A DNA stretch of 37,843 nt from positions 118,549 through 156,391 of the forward strand of contig NZ_KB235935.1 of the NCBI RefSeq assembly GCF_000332315.1, in the 5' to 3' direction. This DNA is from Prochlorothrix hollandica PCC 9006 = CALU 1027. GTDB lineage: Bacteria; Cyanobacteriota; Cyanobacteriia; Prochlorotrichales; Prochlorotrichaceae. Shown piece after piece: positions 24,842 through 32,599 of the stretch. Position 1 is the stretch's first letter. Each line of letters starts with the position of its first letter. The notes under the pieces were generated by a model. It was not told the DNA's origin, searched no databases, and saw only the letters and a program-made list of their open reading frames with translations. The position numbers and the translations under genes were made by a program.

Positions 24842-25774
24842 GTGAAACCTATGGGGGCACTACAAGGACGGGATCTGCTGACGCTGACGGATCTGACCCG
24901 TGAGGAACTGCGGGATCTCCTGCAACTGGCGATCGATCTCAAAACCGGTACCTTGCGGGTTCACTGCCAGAAAACCCTGGGACTGCTGTTTTCCAAAGCC
25001 TCGACCCGCACCCGAGTCAGCTTTTCCACCGCCATGTTCCAATTGGGAGGACAGGTCATTGATCTCAACCCCAATGTCACCCAAGTGGGGCGCGGCGAAC
25101 CGATCGCCGATACTGCGCGGGTTCTCAGTCGTTACCTAGATGTCTTGGCCATTCGCACCTTTGCCCAGGCCGACCTGGTGACCTACGCCGAGTATGCTGA
25201 TATCCCGGTGATCAACGCCCTTACGGATCAGTTTCACCCCTGTCAGATCTTGGCCGACCTGCTGACCCTCCAGGAAAATTTTGGCAGCCTTCAGGGGCTG
25301 ACCCTCAGCTATTTTGGGGATGGTAATAATATGGCCCATTCCCTGATGCTGGGCTGTGCCCTCACGGGGGTTAATGTGCGCATTGCCACCCCCGCCGCCT
25401 ACCAACCCCAGGCTGACATTGTGGAACTAGCGACCCACCTCAGCCAAGGCCAAAGCCAAGTCTTGGTCACTCAAAATCCCCAGGAAGCCGCCCAAGGTGC
25501 CCAAGCTCTCTATACCGATGTTTGGGCCAGTATGGGCCAAGAAAGCGAATCCCTCGATCGCATCCCCGTTTTTCAGCCCTACCAAGTCAACGAAGCCCTG
25601 TTAGACCTAGCCGACTCCACGGCGATCGTCCTCCACTGTCTCCCGGCCCACCGTGATGAAGAGATTACGGCGGCGGTGTTGGAAGGACCCCAGTCACGGG
25701 TTTGGGATCAAGCAGAGAACCGACTCCATGGCCAAAAAGCTCTCTTAGCCAGTGTATTGGAGCCTCTGTCCTAG
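24842..25774 (+). CDS. argF: Ornithine carbamoyltransferase
   Basis: It transfers the carbamoyl group from carbamoyl phosphate to ornithine, giving citrulline in arginine synthesis. The carbamoyl-phosphate loop STRTR (54-58), HPCQILAD (about 132-139), and the ornithine/loop motif HCLPAHR (265-271) are all present. It has 310 residues, normal for the family. The annotated start is GTG at 24842; an in-frame ATG at 24851 (MGALQGRDLL) is an equally good start and would shorten it by three residues. A strong candidate bidirectional terminator follows at 25813-25846. The AT-rich upstream stretch 24760-24800 has repeats of ACGTTTAT but no clear NtcA-type site. Confidence 0.97.
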   Translation: MKPMGALQGRDLLTLTDLTREELRDLLQLAIDLKTGTLRVHCQKTLGLLFSKASTRTRVSFSTAMFQLGGQVIDLNPNVTQVGRGEPIADTARVLSRYLDVLAIRTFAQADLVTYAEYADIPVINALTDQFHPCQILADLLTLQENFGSLQGLTLSYFGDGNNMAHSLMLGCALTGVNVRIATPAAYQPQADIVELATHLSQGQSQVLVTQNPQEAAQGAQALYTDVWASMGQESESLDRIPVFQPYQVNEALLDLADSTAIVLHCLPAHRDEEITAAVLEGPQSRVWDQAENRLHGQKALLASVLEPLS

Positions 25775-25812
25775 AACCCTGTACCGCTGTTGATGGAGGA
25801 CGATTGGCCTAG

Positions 25813-25846
25813 GCCAAGGGTTGACTAGAAGGGGTTAACCCTTGGC
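25813..25846. terminator. Bidirectional terminator between argF and the small minus-strand gene
   Basis: GCCAAGGGTT (25813-25822) pairs perfectly with AACCCTTGGC (25837-25846), with a 14-nt loop. TTAAAAA follows, so it is short of U on the plus strand but A-rich, which gives U for transcripts from the other side. It lies directly next to the stop codon of the small gene. Confidence 0.7.
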
Positions 25847-26041
25847 TTAAAAACTGGGTACGAGGCGAATCCGCCCTTCGTCCATTTCAGCCATGAGCAG
25901 TTCCAAGGCTTCATATTCTGCATCAGAGATATAGCCCAGGCGGGTGAGTTCAGAATTAATCTGATTCTCAATGTCTGGGGTTAACTGTTTCAGGTACAGG
26001 GCTTGTTCAACTAAGCGACGAATGATGGCAGTGGGGTGCAT
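25847..26041 (-). CDS. Small conserved protein of unknown function
   Basis: The product of 64 residues starts MHPTAIIRRLVEQALYLKQL and ends AEMDEGRIRLVPSF. It looks entirely helical, with an amphipathic pattern around TPDIENQINSELTRLGYIS and YEALELLMAEMD. I have seen a closely similar small protein in cyanobacteria, where it is only annotated as hypothetical. I start it at ATG 26039-26041; an in-frame upstream ATG at 26084-26086 would add 15 residues. It lies tail to tail with argF across the terminator. No function is proposed. Confidence 0.78.
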   Translation of the reverse strand: MHPTAIIRRLVEQALYLKQLTPDIENQINSELTRLGYISDAEYEALELLMAEMDEGRIRLVPSF

Positions 26042-26900
26042 AATCAAGGTCTCGTAATAGGTTAGCTGCTGGGAAATACCAGTCAAGGGAGCAAGCTATC
26101 AGAGCAATTGAGCAGTCTGATGTGTGGGAAGCGGGCTAATCGGTGGGAAGCGGGCTAAAATTTCAAATCTTCCATAAGGGATGTTCCACCAGGGATCTCC
26201 CGCAACTGTGGGGATTGCCGCAGATTTCCCCTGGGGGGATGACTGCCGTCGGGGGATTGCCCTGGGGTGGGGAGAAGTCCAGGACATCGATCGGGATGAT
26301 CCGTGATTGACATAATCAATGGCGATCGTCGATGGGGTGAGGTTGACCCTTGGGGTTTCGGGTCGGTCAAGGGGGCTTCTATATCGATCGCAACATCAAG
26401 ATTGCGATCGTAGGGGGGATAGGGGGTGCCCCGGTTGACGGTGAATTGTTGGGGAATATCTTAAGGTCTCAAGACCATAGGGAAAACTACAGGGAAAATT
26501 GATGAAATTCCTTTGTACTGATGATATCATCCCGGATCTATACCCTCCCTGCCGTGATCACACCCCAGCTTGACCCGTGATTACCATCAATATTCAGGGG
26601 TGCCATAGCTTTTGTTAGTGCGGTAATATTGGTGCGACTAGCATTGGGGCGACTAGCATTGGTGCCACTAGCATTGGTGCCACTAGACTGTTCCCCAGGG
26701 ACTGCTCCCCATTAACAGGGTCATCCTTCTGCGGGGCTAAGCCAGAAACCCAGATTTCCGCGACGTTTAGCACCATGACCTATACCAATAGGGTTCACCG
26801 GCCAATAGGGTTCACCGGTTAATATAAGGATGAGTCTGGTGGGTTAACTGGGGTTGGGCCACTGTTTTCGAGTTGCATGTGTTGCTGTGGGTGAGTTGCT
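26042..26900. other. Long gap without a supported gene
   Basis: Frames here (for example the minus-strand one at 26155-26370) lack any recognisable pattern. It contains a 12-bp palindrome GATGATATCATC (26520-26531), a 15-bp tandem repeat (26634-26690) and a duplicated AATAGGGTTCACCGG (about 26788-26820). The promoter of the large coiled-coil gene should be at its right end. Confidence 0.5.
26634..26690. repeat. 15-bp tandem repeat, four copies
   Basis: GCGACTAGCATTGGT and variants with C at the third base follow each other nearly four times (last partial). A second pair, AATAGGGTTCACCGG, lies about 100 bp further on. Confidence 0.85.
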
Positions 26901-29900
26901 ATGAGTGAAGCAGATGCTAAGCGCAGGCCAGAGGTGGCGGAATCTACCTCGGAGGCTATTCCTGCCCTTTCTCCCGATTGGGTCATTGAGATTGATCAGG
27001 TTGTTTCCCCGACCTTTGTTCAACGGGGTCGCGATCGCAGGCTAGACACTCAGACCACGATCGCTCCCGCGTCGGTTGCAGAGGTGGAGCCTGCCCTGGT
27101 TGCTGATGCGATCGTTCCCATGGCTCCCAGGGAACCTGGGGGATTGTCCCAGTCTGGAGTTGCGCAGGGAGACCCTGGGGCGGTTATGGATGGGAAACCT
27201 ATGGATGGGAAACCTGTGGATGGGAAACCTGTGGTTCTGGCGGTCCCTGTGCCGTCTCCCATTACTTCAGCCGTGGTATCTGTCCCCCTGAAACCCGTTC
27301 CCCTGGATTCTGGCCACCCACCCTTGGCAATGTCCCTTGAAACGTCCCTTGAAATGTCCCTTGAAACGTCCCTTGAAACGTCCCTTGAAACGTCCCTTGA
27401 AATTTCCCTTGAAACGTCTCTGGAGACGACGTTTCTGGACGCTGCCCGTTCTGTTGGGGTACCCCAGGGTTGGTCAGGCGAGTCCGTTGGCGAGTCCGTT
27501 GGCGAGTCCATCGGTAACTCCATCGGTAACTCCATAGATATCTTCGCAACCCCCTTACCCCTCACCACGCCCATTAGTCCCATTACAGATACCACGAGTC
27601 TTCAGCAACTACAGCGGGAAAATGCGGATCTAAAGGAGCAGAACCAGGATCTGCTGGATTGGGTTGCGGAGTTGGAGCGATCGCTCCAAGATTGCCACGC
27701 TTCGTTCCAACACCAAACGGAATGTACCCAATATCAGGAGCGTCTGGTGGAGGAGCGGAACCAGGAACTGCTGGAATACCACCACTGTTTAGAGTCCCTG
27801 GGGCAGAATTTAGAAGAAGCCCAACACAGTCTCCACCGCCATCGAATTTTGGTGGATACCTTGGGGATCCAACTGGAGAATAGCCAGGAACGGATTAGCC
27901 AGAAGGAGGAGGAGTGCAACCTGACCCAAAAGCGCTTTGCGGAACAAACCCAGCGCTTGGTGGAGATGGAAAATGAGTGTCGGGATCTCAAGACGCGCCT
28001 GAGCCGACAGCAGCGCTATACCCTTCAGTTCAAGTCCGCCCTGGAAAAATGTTTGGATGTGTCGGTGCCAGGACCCCAGGATGATCTCCAAGGCTTGGCC
28101 AATGCTGCTGTCGCCAATCCCATCAGCCTGTCGGAACCGACGACGAATTTCTTTCCCCGATCGCAGCCGGTTCAGCCTTGGTCGAGTCAAACCAGTGACT
28201 GGATGGGGGATGGCGAGTGGGATAAGGTGAGTAACTTGCTGCGGGATGTCTCCCTTGATGAGGTGTCCCCTGAGGTATTGCCTGAACCTGAACCGGTGAC
28301 CTTGGAGCCTGAGGCGGTCACCTTGGGGGCGGATCCCGTCCGTCACTCAGTTTCCCTTAACCCAGGGCAGCAGCCTGGGGACGTTGCCAGCCCAGGGGCT
28401 GCGTTTGCTCAGGGCCATTCTGATCAGGGCCATTCTGATCAGGGCCATTCTGATCAGGGCCATGAAGACTCCCCATTCCTGTCTTTGATTCTGGAGCATT
28501 CCCTGGAGCCGGATGTGGATTGGGAACTGGAACAAAAACTGAGTGCTGTTTTTGACAATACTGTGATGGACATTGGGGATTGGCAGGAGGAGGAACCGCA
28601 GCCGACCTTCGGGGCTGGATCTGCCCTAGAGGCTGAATCGCAGCCGATCGAGCCAAGTCCTTTGGCGGTGGCTTCCCAGGGAACAGCACCGGATCAACCG
28701 GTTCTACCGGTGATTTCTCCTTCCCGGGTGTCCTTAGATTCCCTGGATGCTTTAGGTTTTTCTGGAACTCAGGGCTGCTGGGATTTTGATCCCAGCGGTG
28801 AGGAGCCTGGATTGCAGTCTCCGGCAGAGGATGCGATCGCGGTCCCGTCCGTGACCAATTCTTATCAGTTGTGGCAAGACTTGGCGAAGGCCCATCGTAT
28901 CGGGGTCGCCACGGGGTCAACGGTTTTTGCTGAGCCTGACCTGCCATTGCAGTCGGTATTACGGTCTGATGCGGGTGCCCCTGGCACTGATGAGGCTGGG
29001 GGTGACCAGTTTGGGGTTTCCGGTACCTCTGAGGCGCTGCACCCTGGGGATCACGGGTCTGGGCAGGGTGAGGGAGTGAAGGGTGATGCGGGCGATCGTC
29101 AGGTGGGCGATCGTCCCGTGGATTTCCAGCCTGGGGATGATGCGTCGGTGAATGTTCAAGCTGTAGATCTTCAGGCGGTGGATCTTCAAGTGGTGGATCT
29201 TCAAGTGGTGGATCTTCAAGCTGTAGATCTTCAAGCTGTAGATCTTCAAGCTGTAGATCTTCAAGCTAGCGATCGCCAAGTTACAGAAAGTGCCGACGGG
29301 GCAGGGCTGGAGACGGTTACTGCTGAGACTCACGGCTTCGCCCCTGCGGTTGATGGAGTTGTCCGTCGTCAGATAGAGCAGTTCCTCGCCTCACCGTCTT
29401 TCCTCCCTGAGACAGGCTTAGCCCATCCAGGGACCGCAGCATCTCAGGCTGTAGCACCTCAAGCTGTAGTACCTCAAGCTGTCGCACCTCAAGCTGTCGC
29501 ACCTCAAGCTGTCGCACCTCAAGCTGTCGCATCTCAGGCTGTCGCACCTAAATCTGGGGTTGCCCCGTTCCCTGTTCCGCGTCCTTCCTTGCAATTGCCG
29601 AATCCCAAGGCAGGAATGGTTGAGAATTCTGTTGCTCAGCGGGGATCTGCTGTGGGGTCTGGGAAGACGATCGCCAAACCGTCAGCCTCGGCTTCTGCTC
29701 CAGGGACGCAAGGGGCGGCAGTGCTGCCTCCAGTGCGATCGGCTCATCTCCCCGATCACAGTTCAGCCCTTGACCCCGCCCTAGAGCCTGAGGCCACGGG
29801 TTTAGGGGTTGGTCAATGGTCCCTGGAAACTAGTACAGGTTCCCCTAAAGTCAAGGGCCAGCCTCGAAACCCTCAGCTTGATTTCTTCTCTTTAGCCCTG

Positions 29901-30008
29901 CCATCCCATAATTGGCCCTCTCCCCTGGTTCATCCCCTCCGTCCTAGCAAGAAGCGGGATTCCTTGGCGGCGGTGGAGTTACCGAGTTTCCCTAAGGCTG
30001 AGTCCTAG
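26901..30008 (+). CDS. Large coiled-coil protein with many expanded repeats
   Basis: The 1035-residue product has no known domain that I can name. A coiled coil spans about residues 233-386 (QRENADLKEQNQDLLDWVAE, then QLENSQERISQKEEEC, ending RQQRYTLQFKSALEKCLDV). I recall a similar coiled-coil phrase from other cyanobacterial hypothetical proteins, so this part is the conserved core. Around it lie at least six repeat expansions: DGKPV (x3), SLET (about x8), GESV/GNSI (x5), QGHSD (x4), VDLQA (x7-9) and VAPQA (x8). The C-terminus (PQLDFFSLALPSHNWPSP) looks like a short conserved tail. There is no signal peptide or membrane helix. It could be a structural or cell-shape protein; that is inference. 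Confidence 0.85.
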   Translation: MSEADAKRRPEVAESTSEAIPALSPDWVIEIDQVVSPTFVQRGRDRRLDTQTTIAPASVAEVEPALVADAIVPMAPREPGGLSQSGVAQGDPGAVMDGKPMDGKPVDGKPVVLAVPVPSPITSAVVSVPLKPVPLDSGHPPLAMSLETSLEMSLETSLETSLETSLEISLETSLETTFLDAARSVGVPQGWSGESVGESVGESIGNSIGNSIDIFATPLPLTTPISPITDTTSLQQLQRENADLKEQNQDLLDWVAELERSLQDCHASFQHQTECTQYQERLVEERNQELLEYHHCLESLGQNLEEAQHSLHRHRILVDTLGIQLENSQERISQKEEECNLTQKRFAEQTQRLVEMENECRDLKTRLSRQQRYTLQFKSALEKCLDVSVPGPQDDLQGLANAAVANPISLSEPTTNFFPRSQPVQPWSSQTSDWMGDGEWDKVSNLLRDVSLDEVSPEVLPEPEPVTLEPEAVTLGADPVRHSVSLNPGQQPGDVASPGAAFAQGHSDQGHSDQGHSDQGHEDSPFLSLILEHSLEPDVDWELEQKLSAVFDNTVMDIGDWQEEEPQPTFGAGSALEAESQPIEPSPLAVASQGTAPDQPVLPVISPSRVSLDSLDALGFSGTQGCWDFDPSGEEPGLQSPAEDAIAVPSVTNSYQLWQDLAKAHRIGVATGSTVFAEPDLPLQSVLRSDAGAPGTDEAGGDQFGVSGTSEALHPGDHGSGQGEGVKGDAGDRQVGDRPVDFQPGDDASVNVQAVDLQAVDLQVVDLQVVDLQAVDLQAVDLQAVDLQASDRQVTESADGAGLETVTAETHGFAPAVDGVVRRQIEQFLASPSFLPETGLAHPGTAASQAVAPQAVVPQAVAPQAVAPQAVAPQAVASQAVAPKSGVAPFPVPRPSLQLPNPKAGMVENSVAQRGSAVGSGKTIAKPSASASAPGTQGAAVLPPVRSAHLPDHSSALDPALEPEATGLGVGQWSLETSTGSPKVKGQPRNPQLDFFSLALPSHNWPSPLVHPLRPSKKRDSLAAVELPSFPKAES

Positions 30009-30010
30009 GG

Positions 30011-30079
30011 CTAAGTTCTAGAGGCTAAGGTCTAGAGGCTAAGGTCTAGAGGCTAAGGTCTAGAGGCTAAGGTCTAGGG
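30011..30079. repeat. 14-bp tandem repeat, five copies
   Basis: CTAAGGTCTAGAGG is repeated at 14-bp steps right after the large coiled-coil gene. The last copy runs into the 3' end of the SH3b-like gene, whose stop codon (30074-30076) lies inside the repeat. Confidence 0.9.
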
Positions 30080-30961
30080 CAGGGTGCAGGTGGTACCCCT
30101 GATAAAGAGCTGTTGCGGTTGGTTGGGACGTTGGATCTTGGCTAAAACCCAGCCGGTTTGGGGTGCTGTGACATAAACCCAGTGCCGTTGTTCTGTGGGG
30201 TCTGTTTCAGTGAATTGGCGATCGCTAAATTGCACCGGTTGCAGTCCGGGGGGGAGGATGGAGAGGAGGGTGCGATCGTGGAGAATCGGTTGATTGCGAA
30301 TGGGTAAGCCAGCGGGATCGATAACCTGACAGAGGGGGGCGGTGCTGCCCAGTCCTGCTGAGGGTTGGGACACGACCGGGGAACCGGGGATGATGGTTCC
30401 TGGGGGCATCACCGGTCCGGGGGACTGGGGTAAGGCTTGGGTGCAGCGTTGGGGGTCGCCGGGTTGGACCGCACTGGCTTCTAGCCACCCCACCCAAGGG
30501 GCCGTGATCCGCAGCCAGCCGTAGGTGCTGCCGCTGCCAACGAGGAGACGATCGCCGGGGCGTAAGATGCCGTGGGCCGGACTCAATCGGTTGGGTTCTT
30601 GGTAAACCCCCACTTGGTGAACGGCAATGTAGCAAGGGGGGAGGGCGATCGGCCCTTGGGCTACCAGTCCAGGAGAGAGGTGACGCACCGGATTGACCAT
30701 AGCTGGATTGACCCTAGCTGGATCCATAGCTGGATCCATTGCGTCTGGGTTTATCCCTGCTGCTGCAACTGTCTGGCTAGGCTGGCCTAGGGAGGCATTC
30801 AGGGCAACACTGGCCTGGACCTCGGTGCCGAGAACTAGGCTAAGAATGGTGGTCAACAGGGGGATGGGTTGGGCCAGAACGTGAGGTTTAAGGTTCCTAG
30901 AACGGGGATCCGGCTGAATCTGGCCAGAGGTGGGGTTGGAGTGGGTAGCCTGATGATGCAT
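30074..30961 (-). CDS. Secreted protein with two SH3b-like domains
   Basis: The 295-residue product has a hydrophobic export signal after an unusually long N-terminal stretch (PIPLLTTILSLVLGTEVQA, about residues 33-51), so a later start or a long signal is possible. After a repeat (MDPAMDPARVNPAMVNP, about 73-89, from a tandem DNA repeat) come two bacterial SH3-type segments: about 110-165 (VGVYQEPNRLSPAHGILRPG, ending WVGWLEASAVQPG) and about 210-290 (LPIRNQPILHDRTLLSILPP, ending TGWVLAKIQR). Cysteines (PCYIAV, QRCTQ, PLCQVID, TTCTLP) suggest disulfides. Such proteins sit in the periplasm or on the surface and may bind peptidoglycan. The function is not known. Confidence 0.8.
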   Translation of the reverse strand: MHHQATHSNPTSGQIQPDPRSRNLKPHVLAQPIPLLTTILSLVLGTEVQASVALNASLGQPSQTVAAAGINPDAMDPAMDPARVNPAMVNPVRHLSPGLVAQGPIALPPCYIAVHQVGVYQEPNRLSPAHGILRPGDRLLVGSGSTYGWLRITAPWVGWLEASAVQPGDPQRCTQALPQSPGPVMPPGTIIPGSPVVSQPSAGLGSTAPLCQVIDPAGLPIRNQPILHDRTLLSILPPGLQPVQFSDRQFTETDPTEQRHWVYVTAPQTGWVLAKIQRPNQPQQLFIRGTTCTLP

Positions 30962-31040
30962 GGGATTACACGACTGATTAAAGGGTAATGATGCCAGAGG
31001 GGTTAATGTTCGTCTGTAGTCTGATCCGCTTCGCTCAGCG

Positions 31041-31191
31041 AACGGAAGATGGGAAGCAAGAATTTTTCAAAGTCCCTCTCCCGTCCTGGGAGAGGGATTT
31101 AGGGTGAGGGTCTTCTAACGGAAGACGGGAAGCAAGAATTTTTCAAAGTCCCTCTCCCGTCCTGGGAGAGGGATTTAGGGTGAGGGTCTTC
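31041..31191. repeat. 76-bp direct repeat pair with internal hairpin
   Basis: Two nearly identical 76-bp units (31041 and 31117) carry CCCTCTCCC, TCCTGG and GGGAGAGGG as a hairpin, then GATTTAGGGTGAGGG. I know the CCCTCACCCTAAATCCCTC-type string as a widespread bacterial dispersed repeat. They differ at a single base in GGAAGATGGG/GGAAGACGGG. Confidence 0.88.
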
Positions 31192-31308
31192 GGGAAAGTC
31201 CCACCTCACATTAGTTCTCAGATTTTACCGACTAGACTCCCATGGCAACGGTTTGGCTCCTCACGTTGAGAAAGTTGACCCAGCCTGATTTCGGTTTGCT
31301 TTTCTAGC

Positions 31309-31393
31309 ATCAGTGTTGAGCGTGGACAGTGTTGAGCGTGGACAGTGTTGAGCGTGGACAGTGTTGAGTGTGGACAGTGTTGAGTGTGGACAG
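31309..31393. repeat. 16-bp tandem repeat, five copies
   Basis: AGTGTTGAGCGTGGAC follows itself five times (last two with T for C in GAGTGTGG). Confidence 0.9.
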
Positions 31394-31472
31394 TTTCGCG
31401 GTGCCAAATCTTCTAGGCTAGCTGTAGAGAGGGTTATCGTAGTCCTAAGGAGAGGTAAGCCCAGGTTGAACT

Positions 31473-31518
31473 GAACGCTTTGATTTGAACGCTTTGAGCT
31501 GAACGCTTTGAGCTGAAC
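31473..31518. repeat. 14-bp tandem repeat, three to four copies
   Basis: GAACGCTTTGAGCT or GAACGCTTTGATTT occurs at 14-bp steps with a final GAACGACGAGCT variant. A second short repeat, CAGTAAGAACGATGCC, follows at 31591-31630, directly before cobA. Confidence 0.82.
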
Positions 31519-31642
31519 GACGAGCTTCATTCAGACGTGTAAAACGAGTTTGACCCAGATCTCTTTTGTAAGATCTCTTGTACAAGATATCCAGTAAGAA
31601 CGATGCCCAGTAAGAACGATGCCCAGTAAAGACGATCATGGG

Positions 31643-32440
31643 ATGGCACAGCCGATCGGAAAAGTCTATTTAGTCGGTGCAGGGCCAGGGGATCCGGGGT
31701 TGTTGACCTTAAAAGGTAAAACCCTGTTAGAAGCCGCCGACGTAGTGGTTTACGATGCCTTGGTCAGTGAGCCGATTTTGGCCATGATTAATCCCCAGGC
31801 CGATCGCATCTATGGGGGCAAGCGATCGGGACGGCACTCCTTATCCCAAACGGCCATTACCCAATTGCTCATTGACCAAGCCCAGGATCATGCCGTTGTT
31901 GTACGGCTTAAGGGGGGAGATCCCTTTATTTTTGGCCGTGGGGGCGAAGAAATGGCCGGATTACTGGCGGCAGGGGTGCCGGTGGAAGTGGTGCCGGGTA
32001 TCACGGCAGGGGTTGCCGCCGCCGCCTACGCGGGTATTCCCCTCACCCACCGGGGCTATAGTTCTTCCACCACCTTTGTGACAGGCCATGAAATGGCCGG
32101 CAAATATCGGCCCCAGGTGAACTGGCAGGCGATCGCCCAGGGCAGTGAGACCATTGTGGTCTATATGGGGATCCATAACTTGACCCACATTACAACTCAA
32201 CTACAGGAGGCTGGCCTAGCCGCCACGACCCCCATCGCCCTAATCCGTTGGGGCACCCGACCCCAGCAGGAAGAACTAGTGGGAACCCTAGGAACCATTG
32301 TCGCTCAGGTTCAGGACACCGGCTTTAGTGCCCCGGCGATCGCGGTCATCGGTGCCGTGGTGCAGCTTCAGGAGCAATTCCGCCAGTGTCGCCCCACGGT
32401 TTTGGGGCAACTTACCTCGCCTTCCCCAGAATTGCCCTAG
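31643..32440 (+). CDS. cobA: Uroporphyrinogen-III C-methyltransferase
   Basis: It uses two S-adenosylmethionine molecules to methylate uroporphyrinogen III at C2 and C7, giving precorrin-2 for sirohaem and cobalamin. The family motifs are all present: VGAGPGDPGLLTLKG (residues 11-25), VVRLKGGDPFIFGRGGEE, GVPVEVVPGITAGVAA and IPLTHRGYSSS. The start is ATG at 31643 (MAQPIGKVYLVGAG, 265 residues); a frame-internal upstream ATG at 31619 would add eight residues made of tandem-repeat DNA, and is unlikely. It is a single-domain enzyme, without a fused HemD or CysG part. It precedes recJ by 159 bp, on the same strand; the gap has loose tandem repeats of TAGTGCCATAG. Confidence 0.96.
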   Translation: MAQPIGKVYLVGAGPGDPGLLTLKGKTLLEAADVVVYDALVSEPILAMINPQADRIYGGKRSGRHSLSQTAITQLLIDQAQDHAVVVRLKGGDPFIFGRGGEEMAGLLAAGVPVEVVPGITAGVAAAAYAGIPLTHRGYSSSTTFVTGHEMAGKYRPQVNWQAIAQGSETIVVYMGIHNLTHITTQLQEAGLAATTPIALIRWGTRPQQEELVGTLGTIVAQVQDTGFSAPAIAVIGAVVQLQEQFRQCRPTVLGQLTSPSPELP

Positions 32441-32599
32441 GGCCGGTCATGCTATCGAACCTTTGCCCTGAGGCTGAAGGGGGTAGTGCCATGGTGTAGT
32501 CCCACGTTGCAGTGCCATAGTGTTGTAGTGCCATAGTATTGACTAGCGTCAGTATTTAGTGACTCGCGTCAGTTTTAGCGTCGTTTTTACCCCTCTGCC

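Larger units (their letters stand above)
30962..31642. other. Repeat-rich intergenic region
   Basis: No gene is supported. It is made mostly of repeats: a 76-bp direct pair (31041-31191), a 16-bp array (31309-31393), a 14-bp array (about 31473-31518), and a short direct repeat just before cobA (31589-31630). The promoter of cobA should be among them. Confidence 0.6.

Noticed and set aside
26155-26370. 71-codon minus-strand ORF in the gap before the large coiled-coil gene
   Set aside because: No recognisable pattern, no ribosome-binding site, and overlaps another equally long frame.
31261-31530. Minus-strand ORF with repeated HSTLSTLN
   Set aside because: Translation of the 16-bp and 14-bp tandem repeats only.
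30962-31642. Cobalamin riboswitch upstream of cobA
   Set aside because: I find no B12-box-like core; the region consists of tandem repeats.
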